Shown: positions 12,061 to 21,875, counted from the first letter of the stretch. The stretch: DNA of 64,000 bases from Jiella pacifica (GCF_010500815.1 NZ_JAAAMG010000004.1:50186-114185), one strand, 5' to 3'. The notes: generated by a model from the letters alone, not told the origin. Program-made: numbers and translations.

Positions 12061-13359
12061 TCAGACGATGCCGCCGCCTGATCCCTTGCTGGCGGGCCGC
12101 TCGGCCGCAACCTTGGCGCGATAGCCGCTCGCCCGGTAGGCGGCGATCGGGTCGATCGCGCCGCCGTCGCGGCGCCGCGCCTCGGCGAGGATCGGCGTGA
12201 CGTCGGTGCGGAAGGCCCGCTTGAGGCACTCCGACGCCATCATCGCGTCGTTGGCGTCCTGATGGCCGCGCAACGCCTTGCGATCGACGAGCAGCGCCTG
12301 GGCGTAGGCTCGGCGGATCTCGTCCGCCGAGCGGATCAGGCTCTCGATCGGATCGGTGACGTTGTGGGACTGGTCGATCATGTGCGCCGGGTGGAGCCGC
12401 TCCAGGGCCTCGCCGGCCTCGACCAGCTCGTTGAAGACCAGGAACAGCCGGAACGGATCGACCGAGCCGGCATCGAGGTCGTCGTCGCCATATTTCGCGT
12501 CGTTGAAGTGAAAGCCGCCGAGTTTCTGCGCAAAGATCAACCGCGAGACGATCTGCTCGATGTTGACGTTCGGCGCATGGTGGCCGAGATCGACGAGGCA
12601 GAAGGCTTGTGGCCCCAGTTCCTGGGCGATCAGGAGGTTGGTGCCCCAGTCCTGTACGACGGTCGAATAGAAGGCCGGCTCGTACATCTTGTGTTCGGAA
12701 AACAGCCGCCAGTCCTCGGGAAGGCCGGCATAGATCGCCTTTGCCGATTCCAGATAGCGCTCGAAGCTGCGGGACAGATCCGCCTGGCCGGGAAAGTTCG
12801 AGCCGTCGCCGATCCAAACGGTGATCGCCCTGGAGCCGATCGCCTGGCCGAATTCGACGACGTCGAGATTGTGCTCGACAGCCTGGGCGCGCACCGCCGG
12901 ATCGGCATGGCTGAGCGAGCCGAATTTGTAGGAGAGCGGCTGCTTCGGATCGTCGGGATGATCCTGGAAGGTATTGGAATTCATCGCGTCGAAGGACAGG
13001 CCGAGGCTTGCCGCCTTCTCCTTCAGGGCGGACGGATCGGCGCGATCCCAGGGAATGTGCAGCGAGACCGCTGGCGTCGCCCGGCCGAGCTGTTGGATCA
13101 CCGCGCAGTCGTCGAGCTTTTCCATGATGCCGCGCGGCTCGCCGGGGCCGGGAAAGCGGGCAAAGCGCGTGCCCCCCGTGCCGACGCCCCAGGAGGGGAC
13201 GGCGACGGTGAAGCCGCGGACTTTTTCCACGACCGCGTCGATGGCGACGCCGCGCCTGTCGAGGCTCTCGCCGAGCGCGGCGAAGTCGCTCGCAAGCTCC
13301 TTCTGCCGCTTCTCGTTTTCGGTTTCGACGACCTCCTGATCGATCGGTCGATCGCTCAT
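12061..13359 (-). CDS. rhaI: L-rhamnose isomerase (rhizobial RhaI type)
   Basis: A 432-residue TIM-barrel aldose-ketose isomerase converting L-rhamnose to L-rhamnulose. Recognisable stretches are SLHIPWDRADPSALKE, AMNSNTFQDHP, WIGDGSNFPGQ, FSEHKMYEPAFYSTVVQDWG and LGGFHFNDAKYGDDDLDAGS, the last containing metal-binding His and Asp residues expected in this family. Length and pattern fit the Pseudomonas/Rhizobium type rather than the E. coli RhaA type. The ATG at 13359 has GGGAGGAAAAG upstream; the frame extends further but is a shadow there. It lies 52 bases after rhaD on the same strand, as in the rhizobial rhaDI operon. Confidence 0.92.
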   Translation of the reverse strand: MSDRPIDQEVVETENEKRQKELASDFAALGESLDRRGVAIDAVVEKVRGFTVAVPSWGVGTGGTRFARFPGPGEPRGIMEKLDDCAVIQQLGRATPAVSLHIPWDRADPSALKEKAASLGLSFDAMNSNTFQDHPDDPKQPLSYKFGSLSHADPAVRAQAVEHNLDVVEFGQAIGSRAITVWIGDGSNFPGQADLSRSFERYLESAKAIYAGLPEDWRLFSEHKMYEPAFYSTVVQDWGTNLLIAQELGPQAFCLVDLGHHAPNVNIEQIVSRLIFAQKLGGFHFNDAKYGDDDLDAGSVDPFRLFLVFNELVEAGEALERLHPAHMIDQSHNVTDPIESLIRSADEIRRAYAQALLVDRKALRGHQDANDAMMASECLKRAFRTDVTPILAEARRRDGGAIDPIAAYRASGYRAKVAAERPASKGSGGGIV

Positions 13360-13411
13360 GGCCTTTTCCTCCCAGATTGGCCCGCTGACGATGTCACTCG
13401 TCCCACAACCC

Positions 13412-15523
13412 TCAGCGCGTAAACGATTGGGCGTTGCCGGCGTCGACATTGACGATGTTGCCGGTCGATTTCGCCGAGGCGTCGCCGGCGAGGAAGGCAA
13501 CGGCTTCGGCGACGTCGGACGGCAGCACCGACCGCTTCAGCATCGAGCGCTTGCGGTAATGCTCCTCCAACTCGTCGGGCGCCATGTTGTAGGCGGCGGC
13601 GCGCTGCTCGCGCCATTCGCCTGTCCAGATCTTCGAGCCCTGCAGCACCGCATCCGGATTGACGACATTGACCCTTATGCCGGCGTCGGCGCCTTCAAGC
13701 GCCAGGCACCGGGCGAGGTGGATCTCTGCGGCCTTGGCGGTGCAGTAGGCGGCGGCGCCCGGCGAGGCGGCGAGGCCGTTCTTCGAGGCGATGAACACCA
13801 CCGCGCCGCCGAGCTGCTGGCGCCGGAACAGCCGGAAGGCCTCGCGCGAGACGAGGAAATAGCCGGTGGCGAGAATGTCGATGTTGCGGTTCCACATCGA
13901 CAGTTCGGTCGTCTCGATCGGCGCCGAGGACGAGATGCCGGCATTGGAGACGAGGATGTCGGCGCCGCCATATTCGACCGCCATTTCCGCGAAGCTCGCG
14001 ATCACGCCCGCCTCCTCGGTGACGTTGAGGGGGACGGCGCGGACCATGTCGGCGGAAAAGCGCTCCGACATCTCGGTCTTCACCCGTTCGAGCGCCTCGA
14101 CGTCGATGTCGGCGAGGACGACGCAGGCGCCGTCGGAAAGCAGCCGCTCGGCCGTCGCCCGGCCGATGCCGCCGCCGCCGCCGGTGATGAAGGCGATGCG
14201 GCCGGCGAGCGATTTCGGTTTCGGCATGCGCTGCAGCTTGGCCTCTTCCAGAAGCCAGTATTCGATGTCGAAGGCCTCCTGCTCGGGCAGGCCGCGATAG
14301 GTGCCGACGGCTTGCGCCCCGCGCATGACGTTGATGGCGTTGACGTAGAACTCGCCGGCGATCCGCGCCGTCGCCTTGTCCTTGGCGAAGGTCATCATGC
14401 CGACGCCGGGGACGAGATAGACGACGGGGTTCGGGTCGCGCATCGCCGGGCTGTCGTCATGCCGGCAGCTTTCGTAGTAGCGGGTATAGTCGGCCCGGTA
14501 GGCGGCGATCGCATCGTCGAGCCCGGCCAGAACGGCGTCGACGTCGCCCTTGGCAGGATCGAAGTCCAGCACCAGCGGCCGGATCTTGGTGCGCAGGAAA
14601 TGGTCGGGGCAGGAGGTGCCGAGCGGGGCGAGTTTCGCAAGGTCGTTGGAGCCGACGAAGGTCAGCACCGCGTCCCCGTCGTCGAAATGGCCGATCTTGC
14701 GCTCGTCCCGGCCGATCCGGGCGCGGATTTCCGGCATCAGCCGCGCTGCGATCTCGCGCCGGGCGGCCGCGTCGAGAGGCTCGACCCGTGCGCCGCCGAA
14801 GGCTGCGACGCCGGCGGTCTTCTCGTCGAGGAAGGCGATGGCGGTGTTGATGATTCTGAGCGTCGTCTCGTAGCAGTCCCGCGCCGTCTCGCCCCAGGTG
14901 AAGAGCCCGTGGCTTTCGAGGACGATGCCCTTGGCATCCGGGTTTTCGCGGGCGAAGGCGGAGAGGTCGAGGCCGAGCTGGAAGCCGGGCCGGCGCCAGG
15001 GCAGCCAGCCGATCTCGTCGCCAAAGATCTGCCGCGTCATCTCCCGGCTGTTGTCGCTCGCGGCGATCGCGATCACCGCGTCGGGATGCATGTGGTCGAC
15101 ATGGGTGTAGGGCAGATAGGCGTGCAGCGGCGTGTCGATCGAGGCGGCGCGCGGATTGAGGTTAAAGGTGCAGTGCGGCAGATAGCCGACCATCTCGTCC
15201 TCGAAGTCGGCGCCGCGATAAAGGCTCTTCAGCGCTTCCAGCTTGTCCTGATAGAGCGTCGAAAAGCCGTCGCGCTTCATCGTGCCGACGTCGCCGCCCG
15301 ACCCCTTGACCCAGAGCACCGTCACGTCCCGCCCGGTCAGCGGGTCCTTCTCGATCACCTTCGCCGAGGTGTTGCCACCGCCGTAATTGGTGATCCGCTT
15401 GTCGGCGCCGAGAAGGTTCGAGCGGTAGAGCAGGCGCCCCGGCTCGTCGAGGCCCGCTGCATGGGCCTCGTCCCAGAGCGAGGGCAGGAGAGTGGAACCG
15501 CTCGTCTGCGGACCTGTCGGCAT
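13412..15523 (-). CDS. rhaD: Bifunctional rhamnulose-1-phosphate aldolase / short-chain dehydrogenase
   Basis: A 703-residue fusion. The N-terminal half is a class II aldolase/adducin domain with the metal-binding stretch HVDHMH (about 141-146) and cleaves rhamnulose-1-phosphate to dihydroxyacetone phosphate and L-lactaldehyde. The C-terminal half is a short-chain dehydrogenase with the nucleotide motif TGGGGGIGRATA (about 446) and a Tyr-x-x-x-Lys site (YCTAK), expected to oxidise or reduce the lactaldehyde. This fusion is characteristic of rhizobia and some other bacteria. The ATG at 15523 is preceded by GAGG. It is the first gene leftward from the shared rhaD/rhaR control region. Confidence 0.95.
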   Translation of the reverse strand: MPTGPQTSGSTLLPSLWDEAHAAGLDEPGRLLYRSNLLGADKRITNYGGGNTSAKVIEKDPLTGRDVTVLWVKGSGGDVGTMKRDGFSTLYQDKLEALKSLYRGADFEDEMVGYLPHCTFNLNPRAASIDTPLHAYLPYTHVDHMHPDAVIAIAASDNSREMTRQIFGDEIGWLPWRRPGFQLGLDLSAFARENPDAKGIVLESHGLFTWGETARDCYETTLRIINTAIAFLDEKTAGVAAFGGARVEPLDAAARREIAARLMPEIRARIGRDERKIGHFDDGDAVLTFVGSNDLAKLAPLGTSCPDHFLRTKIRPLVLDFDPAKGDVDAVLAGLDDAIAAYRADYTRYYESCRHDDSPAMRDPNPVVYLVPGVGMMTFAKDKATARIAGEFYVNAINVMRGAQAVGTYRGLPEQEAFDIEYWLLEEAKLQRMPKPKSLAGRIAFITGGGGGIGRATAERLLSDGACVVLADIDVEALERVKTEMSERFSADMVRAVPLNVTEEAGVIASFAEMAVEYGGADILVSNAGISSSAPIETTELSMWNRNIDILATGYFLVSREAFRLFRRQQLGGAVVFIASKNGLAASPGAAAYCTAKAAEIHLARCLALEGADAGIRVNVVNPDAVLQGSKIWTGEWREQRAAAYNMAPDELEEHYRKRSMLKRSVLPSDVAEAVAFLAGDASAKSTGNIVNVDAGNAQSFTR

Positions 15524-15679
15524 GATCGACCTCGTTTCGGCTTCGTCAGGGTGTCGGGCAGGGCCGGAACGCCGGTTGCGACCGCCCGGGATGCAATCCA
15601 CGCCTTGCACGGCAACGCACCGAAAGGCTGCGGCCGCAGGCTGGCTTCGTCTGCAGCATTGGCCAAAACGGCGCAAACG

Positions 15680-15750
15680 TCAATCAAAACGATCATGAAC
15701 AGTCATGTTGCACTGCAATATGATCGAACTTGATCGAAGATGATTGACAT
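15680..15750. promoter_or_regulatory. Candidate rhamnose operator between rhaD and rhaR
   Basis: Three direct repeats follow each other at exactly 10-base spacing: TGATCGAACT (15721-15730), TGATCGAAGA (15731-15740) and TGATTGACAT (15741-15750). TCAATCA at 15680-15686 is the reverse complement of TGATTGA. Repeats on one face of the helix between divergent rha genes are a likely site for the DeoR-type regulator next door. The link to that protein is inference. Confidence 0.6.
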
Positions 15751-15796
15751 TCGCCTGTGCTTCGATCAGCATCCTCCCTCGGGAGAAACGCCAAAC

Positions 15797-16600
15797 ATGC
15801 ACGAACGCGAGAGACAGAGGATCATCCTCTCCGTGGTTCAGGCCCGCTCGGTCGCCACCGTGCAGGAACTGTCGCGGCTGACCGAGGCGTCGGAGGCGAC
15901 GACCCGGCGCGACATCGCGGCGCTGGCTTTGCAGAAGAAGGTGAAGCGAGTGCGCGGCGGCGCCGAGGCGCTGAAATCCCCGCCCTTCGGCGAGATATCC
16001 AGCCTGCCCTTCGAGACCGCCAGGACGATCAACGAAATCCAGAAGCGGGCGATCGCGCGCGAGGCCGCCAAGCTCTGCGAGGACGGCGACGCCATCATCC
16101 TCAATGGCGGCACGACGACCTTCCAGATGGTCCATCACATCGCCGGCGCGCGGCTGCAGGTGCTGACCAACTCCTTTTCCATCGCCAACCACCTGATCGA
16201 TCATTCCGAATGCACGGTGATGCTGCCGGCCGGCGCGATCTACCGCGACCAGGCGCTGATCCTTTCACCCTTCGAAACCGACGGCATCGCGCATTTTCGG
16301 GCGCGGCGGATGTTCATGGGGGCGCAGGGGGTTTCGCATTACGGCATCGCCGAGACCGATCCCTTGATCATCCAGTCCGAGCAGCGGCTGATGCGCCAGG
16401 CCGACGAACTCGTCCTCCTCGCCGATTCCTCGAAGTTCCAGCGCCCGTCGAGCATGATCATCGCGCCGCTCGAACGGGCCGACATGCTGATCACCGACGA
16501 GGGGATTTCCGAAAAGGACGCCGCGATGGTCGAGGCGGCCGGGGTGCGCCTCATGGTGGCCGAGCTTGCGCAGGAAGGGAGCGAGCGCGATGTCGCGTGA
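15797..16600 (+). CDS. rhaR: DeoR-family transcriptional regulator of rhamnose use
   Basis: A 267-residue DeoR-type repressor. The N-terminal winged helix-turn-helix is seen in [20 protein letters not shown] (about residues 19-38), and the C-terminal sugar-phosphate sensor domain carries [12 protein letters not shown] and the DSSKF motif. The ATG at 15797 gives the usual MHERERQ start with GGGAGA upstream; an ATG at 15740 lies inside the repeat cluster and is less likely. It is divergent from rhaD and heads the rightward transcript with the mutarotase, kinase and transporter genes. By analogy with rhizobial RhaR it should respond to rhamnose or a phosphorylated intermediate. Confidence 0.88.
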   Translation: MHERERQRIILSVVQARSVATVQELSRLTEASEATTRRDIAALALQKKVKRVRGGAEALKSPPFGEISSLPFETARTINEIQKRAIAREAAKLCEDGDAIILNGGTTTFQMVHHIAGARLQVLTNSFSIANHLIDHSECTVMLPAGAIYRDQALILSPFETDGIAHFRARRMFMGAQGVSHYGIAETDPLIIQSEQRLMRQADELVLLADSSKFQRPSSMIIAPLERADMLITDEGISEKDAAMVEAAGVRLMVAELAQEGSERDVA

Positions 16601-16949
16601 CGAGACGCTGCCGGGCGGCGACACGGACGAGGCCTTCGAGCGCGTCGCCTTCCGCATGCGGCTTCATCCGGGCAAGGCGGAGGAATACCGTCGCCGCCAC
16701 GACGAGATATGGCCGGAGCTCGTTGAGCTTCTCCGGGAGGCGGGCGTTCGCGACTATGCGATCTTCCTCGATCCCGAGGCCAACGCGCTCTTCGCCACTC
16801 TGGAACGGCGCCGCGACCACCGGATGGACGCGTTACCGGATCATCCGGTGATGCGGCGCTGGTGGGCGATGATGGCCGACATCATGGAGACCGAAGCCGA
16901 CGACGAGCCGGTCTCGGTGCCCCTTCAGCCGATGTTCCGGATGGCCTGA
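16590..16949 (+). CDS. rhaU: L-rhamnose mutarotase
   Basis: A 119-residue RhaM/RhaU-type enzyme that interconverts the alpha and beta anomers of L-rhamnose. It shows the family pattern [20 protein letters not shown], then DYAIFLD and the tryptophan pair MRRWWAMM. Its ATG at 16590 overlaps the end of the regulator gene by 11 bases, with GAAGGGAG as ribosome site, so the two are translationally coupled. It supplies the anomer used by the isomerase or transporter. Confidence 0.93.
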   Translation: MSRDETLPGGDTDEAFERVAFRMRLHPGKAEEYRRRHDEIWPELVELLREAGVRDYAIFLDPEANALFATLERRRDHRMDALPDHPVMRRWWAMMADIMETEADDEPVSVPLQPMFRMA

Positions 16950-16952
16950 GCG

Positions 16953-18389
16953 ATGGAGAGCCATATCCATAACGTTGCCGTCGTCGACATCGGCAAGACC
17001 AACGCCAAGGTCGTCGTCTACGATCTCGACCGCCAGTGCGAGGTCGCGGCGCAGACGACGCCGAACCGTGTGTCGAACGACGGTGCCTATCCCCATTTCG
17101 ACACCGACGGCCTTTGGGATTTCGTCCTGACGTCCCTTGCGGAGCTGTCGCGCGACCATCCGGTCGACGCCATATCGGTCACCACCCACGGCGCCTCGAT
17201 CACCCTCGTCGAGGGGGATGATCTGGCGCTGCCGGTGATGGATTACGAATTTCCTCTCGATCCGCGGACGCTCGCCGATTACCGCGCGATCCGCCCGGAC
17301 TTTGCCGAGAGCCAGTCGCCGGCCCTGCCGGGCGGGCTGAACGTCGGGGCGCAGCTGTTCTATCTGGAGCGGCATTTCCCGCAGGAATTCGCCGCGTCGG
17401 GGATCCTCACCTATCCGCAGTTCTGGGCGTGGAAGCTCTGCGGGGTAGAGGCCTGCGAGGTCACCCAGCTCGGCGCCCACACCGATCTCTGGTGCCCATC
17501 CGAACGCCGCTTCTCCTCCCTCGTCGACGGGCAGGGATGGGGTGAGAAGTTCGCGCCGCTGCGATCCGCCTTTGATCGGCTCGGCGACCTGAAGTCGGAG
17601 ATCCGCGCGGCGATGCCGGGGCAAGACCCCATTCCGGTGTTTTGCGGCATTCACGATTCCAACGCCTCGCTGCTGCCGCATCTCGTCGGTCGGCAGGGTG
17701 CCTTCACGGTCGTCTCGACCGGCACCTGGGCGATCGTCTTCGCCGTCGGGGGGAGGGCGATGGAGCTCGACGAGACCCGTGACACGCTGGCGAACGTCGA
17801 TGCCTTCGCACGGCCCGTGCCCTCGGCCCGCTTCATGGCCGGCCGCGAATTTGCGGCAATGGCCGGCGACGCGCCCGGCGAGGCGGACCACGCGAGCGCC
17901 GAGGCCGTCATCGCCAAGGGCATCATGGCGCTGCCGAGCTTTGCCAGGGGGACGGGGCCTTTTGCCGAGCGAGAAGGCGAGTGGACGGTCGATCCGGAAG
18001 ACCTCTCGCAAGCCGAGCGGACCGCCGCGGCGAGCCTTGCGACGGCGTTGACCACTTCGGTCTGCCTCGAACTCGTCGGCGCCGAGGGGCCGATCATCGT
18101 CGAGGGGCCGTTCGGCCGCAATGCCGTCTATTGCGACGCGCTGGCCGAGCTGTCCGGGCGATCCGTCGAGGCGAAGACCGGTCTTTCGGGCACCTCGGCC
18201 GGCGCCGCTCTGCTGGCGCGCGGGCAGAATGCGCCGCCGCCGTCCGGCGCGGCTGTGCCCGCAGCGGCGGAGGCTTCGGCCCGGCCGCCGATCCGCGGCC
18301 TTGCGGCCTATGCGGACACTTGGCGGCGCCGTGTGGCGGAGCGGGGACAGGCCGAAATGCCGGAACCATCGAGGGGAGCGAGCGGGTGA
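16953..18389 (+). CDS. rhaK: L-rhamnulokinase (FGGY family)
   Basis: A 478-residue FGGY carbohydrate kinase that phosphorylates L-rhamnulose at O1. It shows the N-terminal ATPase-fold motif VVDIGKTNAKVVVYD, the sugar-site segment GIHDSNASLLPHL and the phosphate-loop STGTWAIV. It begins three bases after the mutarotase stop. In Rhizobium leguminosarum RhaK is also known to be needed for rhamnose uptake through the ABC transporter. That dual role may hold here, since the transporter genes follow directly. The last ~50 residues are Pro/Ala-rich and variable. Confidence 0.92.
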   Translation: MESHIHNVAVVDIGKTNAKVVVYDLDRQCEVAAQTTPNRVSNDGAYPHFDTDGLWDFVLTSLAELSRDHPVDAISVTTHGASITLVEGDDLALPVMDYEFPLDPRTLADYRAIRPDFAESQSPALPGGLNVGAQLFYLERHFPQEFAASGILTYPQFWAWKLCGVEACEVTQLGAHTDLWCPSERRFSSLVDGQGWGEKFAPLRSAFDRLGDLKSEIRAAMPGQDPIPVFCGIHDSNASLLPHLVGRQGAFTVVSTGTWAIVFAVGGRAMELDETRDTLANVDAFARPVPSARFMAGREFAAMAGDAPGEADHASAEAVIAKGIMALPSFARGTGPFAEREGEWTVDPEDLSQAERTAAASLATALTTSVCLELVGAEGPIIVEGPFGRNAVYCDALAELSGRSVEAKTGLSGTSAGAALLARGQNAPPPSGAAVPAAAEASARPPIRGLAAYADTWRRRVAERGQAEMPEPSRGASG

Positions 18390-18441
18390 CAGCGTATCTG
18401 GGAGGAGCCGCCAGCGTGGGAGAGCGCCGGATGGGGCGGAT

Positions 18442-19962
18442 ATGACGCCGATTCTCGAACTGAAGAACATCTCCAAGGCCTTCGGGCCGGTGAAGGTGCT
18501 GACCGGTGTCGATTTTGACCTGCGCCCCGGCGAGGTTCATGCCCTGATGGGAGAGAACGGCGCCGGCAAGTCGACGATGATCCGCATCGCCGCCGGCGAT
18601 CACCGCGCCGAGGAAGGCGAGATCCGCCTCGATGGGAAGCCCCGCCGCTTTGCCGGCCCGCGCGAGGCGCAAGGCGAGGGCATCATCGTCGTCCATCAGG
18701 AACTGCTGTTGTTCCCGGCCCTCAGCGTCGCGGAGAACGTCTTTCTCGGCCACCAGCCGAAGACCGCCGCCGGCCTCGTCGACTGGGGCCGGATGCGGCG
18801 CGAGGCCCGCGATCTGCTCGACCGGCTCGACTGCCCCAATCTCGACGTCGACCAGCGGGTCTCGCGGCTTTCCGTCGCCGATCGCCAGCGCGTCGAGATC
18901 GCCAGGGCCCTGTCGCGCAACGCCCGCGTCCTGATCATGGACGAGCCGACGGCGGCGCTGGCCGAAGCCGACGTCCGGCGGCTGCTCGAGGTCGTCCGGC
19001 GGCTGCGCAGCGAGGGCGTCGCGATCGTCTACGTCTCCCACCGGATGAACGAGATCTTCGAGATCGCCGACCGGGTGACGGTGCTGCGCGACGGCGTATC
19101 CGTCGGCACCAGGCCGATCGCGGAGGTGACCGAGGCGTCGCTGGTCTCGATGATGGTCGGCCGCGACATCCACCAGCTGTTTCCCAAGGAGGACATCCCG
19201 CGCGGCGAAAAGCGGCTGGAGCTGCGCGGCGTCTCGCTGGCCGGCGTCGTCGAGGACATCTCCTTCGATCTTCATGCCGGCGAGATCCTCGGCATCGCCG
19301 GCCTCGTCGGCTCCGGCCGCACCGAACTCGCCCAGACGATCTTCGGCGTGACGCCGGCGACGTCCGGCGAGATCCTCGTCGACGGTAAGCCGCAGAAGAT
19401 CGCTTCGGTACGCGAGGCGATCGATGCCGGCATCGCCTATGTTCCCGAAGACCGGGGCTCGCACGGCATCATCCGCGCCCAGCCTTTGCGCGAGAACGTC
19501 TCCATGGCGATCCTCGACCGGCTGACGAAGTTCTCGGTCGTCGACACGGGCCGAGAGCAGAGCCTCGCGACGGACGCCATCAAGCGGTTTTCGATCAGGG
19601 CGCGGGATGCGCGCCAAAGGGTGGGCCAGCTGTCCGGCGGCAACCAGCAAAAGGTGGTGCTGGCGAAATGGCTCGCCACCGAGCCGAAGATCCTCATCCT
19701 CGACGAGCCGACCCGCGGCGTCGACGTCGGCGCCAAGACCGAGATCCATCGGCTGATGGGCGAACTCGCCAAGAAGGGCCTTGCCATCCTGATGATCTCC
19801 TCAGAACTGCCCGAAGTGCTCGGGATGAGCGACCGCGTCCTCGTCATGCGGGAAGGGCGGCTGTCGGCGATCGTCGATCGCAAGGACGCGAGCCCCGCCG
19901 CCGTCGGCGCCGCAATGATGCAGGGGCGGCGCGAGCCGGCCCGGGCGGGAGCCGCCCGATGA
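18442..19962 (+). CDS. rhaT: Rhamnose ABC transporter, double ATP-binding subunit
   Basis: A 506-residue ATPase of the sugar (RbsA/MglA) class with two nucleotide-binding domains. The first has Walker A GENGAGKST, an atypical signature (LSVADRQRVE) and Walker B VLIMDEPT. The second has a degenerate Walker A (GLVGSGRTE), signature LSGGNQQK and Walker B ILILDEPT. The ATG at 18442 is used; the upstream frame overlaps rhaK as a shadow. It overlaps the next permease by ATGA. It energises import of rhamnose with RhaP, RhaQ and RhaS. Confidence 0.92.
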   Translation: MTPILELKNISKAFGPVKVLTGVDFDLRPGEVHALMGENGAGKSTMIRIAAGDHRAEEGEIRLDGKPRRFAGPREAQGEGIIVVHQELLLFPALSVAENVFLGHQPKTAAGLVDWGRMRREARDLLDRLDCPNLDVDQRVSRLSVADRQRVEIARALSRNARVLIMDEPTAALAEADVRRLLEVVRRLRSEGVAIVYVSHRMNEIFEIADRVTVLRDGVSVGTRPIAEVTEASLVSMMVGRDIHQLFPKEDIPRGEKRLELRGVSLAGVVEDISFDLHAGEILGIAGLVGSGRTELAQTIFGVTPATSGEILVDGKPQKIASVREAIDAGIAYVPEDRGSHGIIRAQPLRENVSMAILDRLTKFSVVDTGREQSLATDAIKRFSIRARDARQRVGQLSGGNQQKVVLAKWLATEPKILILDEPTRGVDVGAKTEIHRLMGELAKKGLAILMISSELPEVLGMSDRVLVMREGRLSAIVDRKDASPAAVGAAMMQGRREPARAGAAR

Positions 19963-20909
19963 GCCGGCGCCTCACCCATACGCTCGGCTCGCTCGGCCAG
20001 GAGATCCTCCTCGTCGTCGTCATCCTGGCGCTCTTCGCCTTCGTCGGGGTCTACAATCCGCGTTTCCTGTCGGAGAACAACCTCACCTCTATCTTCGTCG
20101 GCAACGCCTATATCGCGGTCGCCGCGATCGGCATGTCGCTGGTGATCATCTCGGGCAACATCGACGTGTCGATCGGCGCCTTGATCGGCGTCCTCGCCGT
20201 CATCTCCGGCCTGCTCGTCACCAACGGCTATCCGATCTGGGTCGCCTGGCTGGCGCCGCTCGTCGTCGGCGCGGCGATCAACGCCGTCGTCGGCTGTCTC
20301 ATCGCCTATGCCCGGGTGCCGTCGATCATCGCCACCCTCGCCATGCTGTCGATCCTCTCCGGCGGGCTGATCACCTTCACCGGCGGCCAGTGGATCAGCG
20401 GCCTGCCGGCGGGCTACCAGCTCGCCCAGTTCCGCCTTTTCAACGTGCCCTCGCCGGTCTGGTTCATGATCGGCATGACCATCCTCGCCGGCTTCCTCAT
20501 GCGCTACACCACCTTCGGCCGCTCGGTCTACGCGGTCGGCAGCAATCCGGAAGCGGCGCGGGCGACCGGCATCTCCTACAAGGCGACGGTGGTGAAGGTC
20601 TTCGCCATTCACGGCGCCATCGGCGGCGTCGCGGCGGTGCTCTTTGCCACGCAGCTGCAGGTCATCCAGTCGACGGTTCCGGTCGGCCTCGAACTCGTCA
20701 TCATCACCGCCTCGGTGGTCGGCGGCGTGTCGATCCTCGGCGGCGTCGGCACGGTGTTCGGCTCGACGCTCGCGGCGATCCTCTTCGCGGCGATCGGCTC
20801 GTCGCTGATCTTCCTCAACGTCTCGGCATACTGGCTGCGGGCGGTGCAGGGCATCCTGATCCTCGCGACGGTGCTGGCCGACATGGCCCGCCGCAGAAGA
20901 ACCGGCTGA
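19959..20909 (+). CDS. rhaP: Rhamnose ABC transporter, permease 1
   Basis: A 316-residue inner-membrane permease (BPD_transp_2, RbsC type) with eight or more hydrophobic segments. It carries the loop ISGNIDVSIGALIGV and the coupling segment FGRSVYAVGSNPEAARATGIS that contacts the ATPase. The start is in an ATGA overlap with rhaT, giving coupled synthesis. Confidence 0.9.
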   Translation: MSRRLTHTLGSLGQEILLVVVILALFAFVGVYNPRFLSENNLTSIFVGNAYIAVAAIGMSLVIISGNIDVSIGALIGVLAVISGLLVTNGYPIWVAWLAPLVVGAAINAVVGCLIAYARVPSIIATLAMLSILSGGLITFTGGQWISGLPAGYQLAQFRLFNVPSPVWFMIGMTILAGFLMRYTTFGRSVYAVGSNPEAARATGISYKATVVKVFAIHGAIGGVAAVLFATQLQVIQSTVPVGLELVIITASVVGGVSILGGVGTVFGSTLAAILFAAIGSSLIFLNVSAYWLRAVQGILILATVLADMARRRRTG

Positions 20910-20924
20910 GGAAAGGGACCGGCC

Positions 20925-21875
20925 ATGACCGCCATGACACGCATCCTGATCCGCCACGAGGCCATTCTCGGCATTCTCTTCGTCGTCGTCCTCATTGCCA
21001 TGGCGTCGCAGAACGACCGCTTTCTGACGACGGCGAACCTTCTCAACCAGGCCCGGCTGATGACCGAGGTCGGGCTGATCGCCATCCCGATGACCTTCGT
21101 CATCGTCACCGGCGGCATCGATCTCTCGGTCGGCTCGATCCTCGGACTCTGCGCCATATTGCTCGGCGTCTTCTGGCAGAATCTCGGCCTGCCGCTGCCG
21201 GCGGCGATTGGCCTGTCGCTTGCCGCCGGCACCGCGGCGGGCTTTGCCAACGGCCTGATCGTCACGCGGTTTCGCGTGCCGCCGCTGATCGCGACGCTCG
21301 CCACGCTGGCGCTCTATCGGGGGCTGGCGGAAGGCATCAGCCAGGCGCGCTCGGTGCGCGGCTATCCGGATTGGTTCGCAGTGCTCGGGCGGGGCGATTT
21401 CCTCGGCATTCCGACGCAGCTCTGGCTGTTCGCCCTCGTCGCCGCACTCGGCATCTTCATCCTGCGCTTCACCACCTTCGGCCGGACCACCTACGCCATC
21501 GGCAACAACGAGGCGGCGGCGGAATTCTCCGGCCTGCCGGTCGAGCGGACAAAGCTTCTGATCTACACTGCCTCGGGCTTCATCTCGGCCTTGGCGGCGA
21601 TCGTCTTCGTCTCACGCGTCTCGACGACGCGCTCGGACATGGGCAGTGGCATCGAGCTCGAGGTGATCACCGCCGTCGTTCTCGGCGGCACCTCGATCTT
21701 CGGCGGCCGCGGCATGGTGATCGGCACCTTGATCGGTCTGTGCCTCATGCAGATCCTTCAGAACGGCCTGTCGCTTTCGGGCGTGCGCGGCGACGGCACC
21801 ACCGTCGTGATCGGCGCGGTCCTGATCGTCGCCGTCCTGATCAGCAATCTTCTCAGCCGCTTTTCCAGTGACTGA
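20925..21875 (+). CDS. rhaQ: Rhamnose ABC transporter, permease 2
   Basis: A 316-residue paralogue of the preceding permease, 15 bases downstream. It has the same class motifs: VTGGIDLSVGSILGL and FGRTTYAIGNNEAAAEFSGL. Two different permeases in one importer is the usual make-up of the rhizobial rhamnose system (RhaP and RhaQ). Confidence 0.9.
   Translation: MTAMTRILIRHEAILGILFVVVLIAMASQNDRFLTTANLLNQARLMTEVGLIAIPMTFVIVTGGIDLSVGSILGLCAILLGVFWQNLGLPLPAAIGLSLAAGTAAGFANGLIVTRFRVPPLIATLATLALYRGLAEGISQARSVRGYPDWFAVLGRGDFLGIPTQLWLFALVAALGIFILRFTTFGRTTYAIGNNEAAAEFSGLPVERTKLLIYTASGFISALAAIVFVSRVSTTRSDMGSGIELEVITAVVLGGTSIFGGRGMVIGTLIGLCLMQILQNGLSLSGVRGDGTTVVIGAVLIVAVLISNLLSRFSSD

Noticed and set aside
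11213-12817. A 534-residue minus-strand frame overlapping rhaI and the SIS gene.
   Set aside because: It is out of frame with both well-supported genes and Arg-rich throughout.
13358-15733. A 791-residue plus-strand frame opposite rhaD.
   Set aside because: Its sequence is rich in repeated Asp, Gly and Arg with no domain; rhaD motifs fill the other strand.
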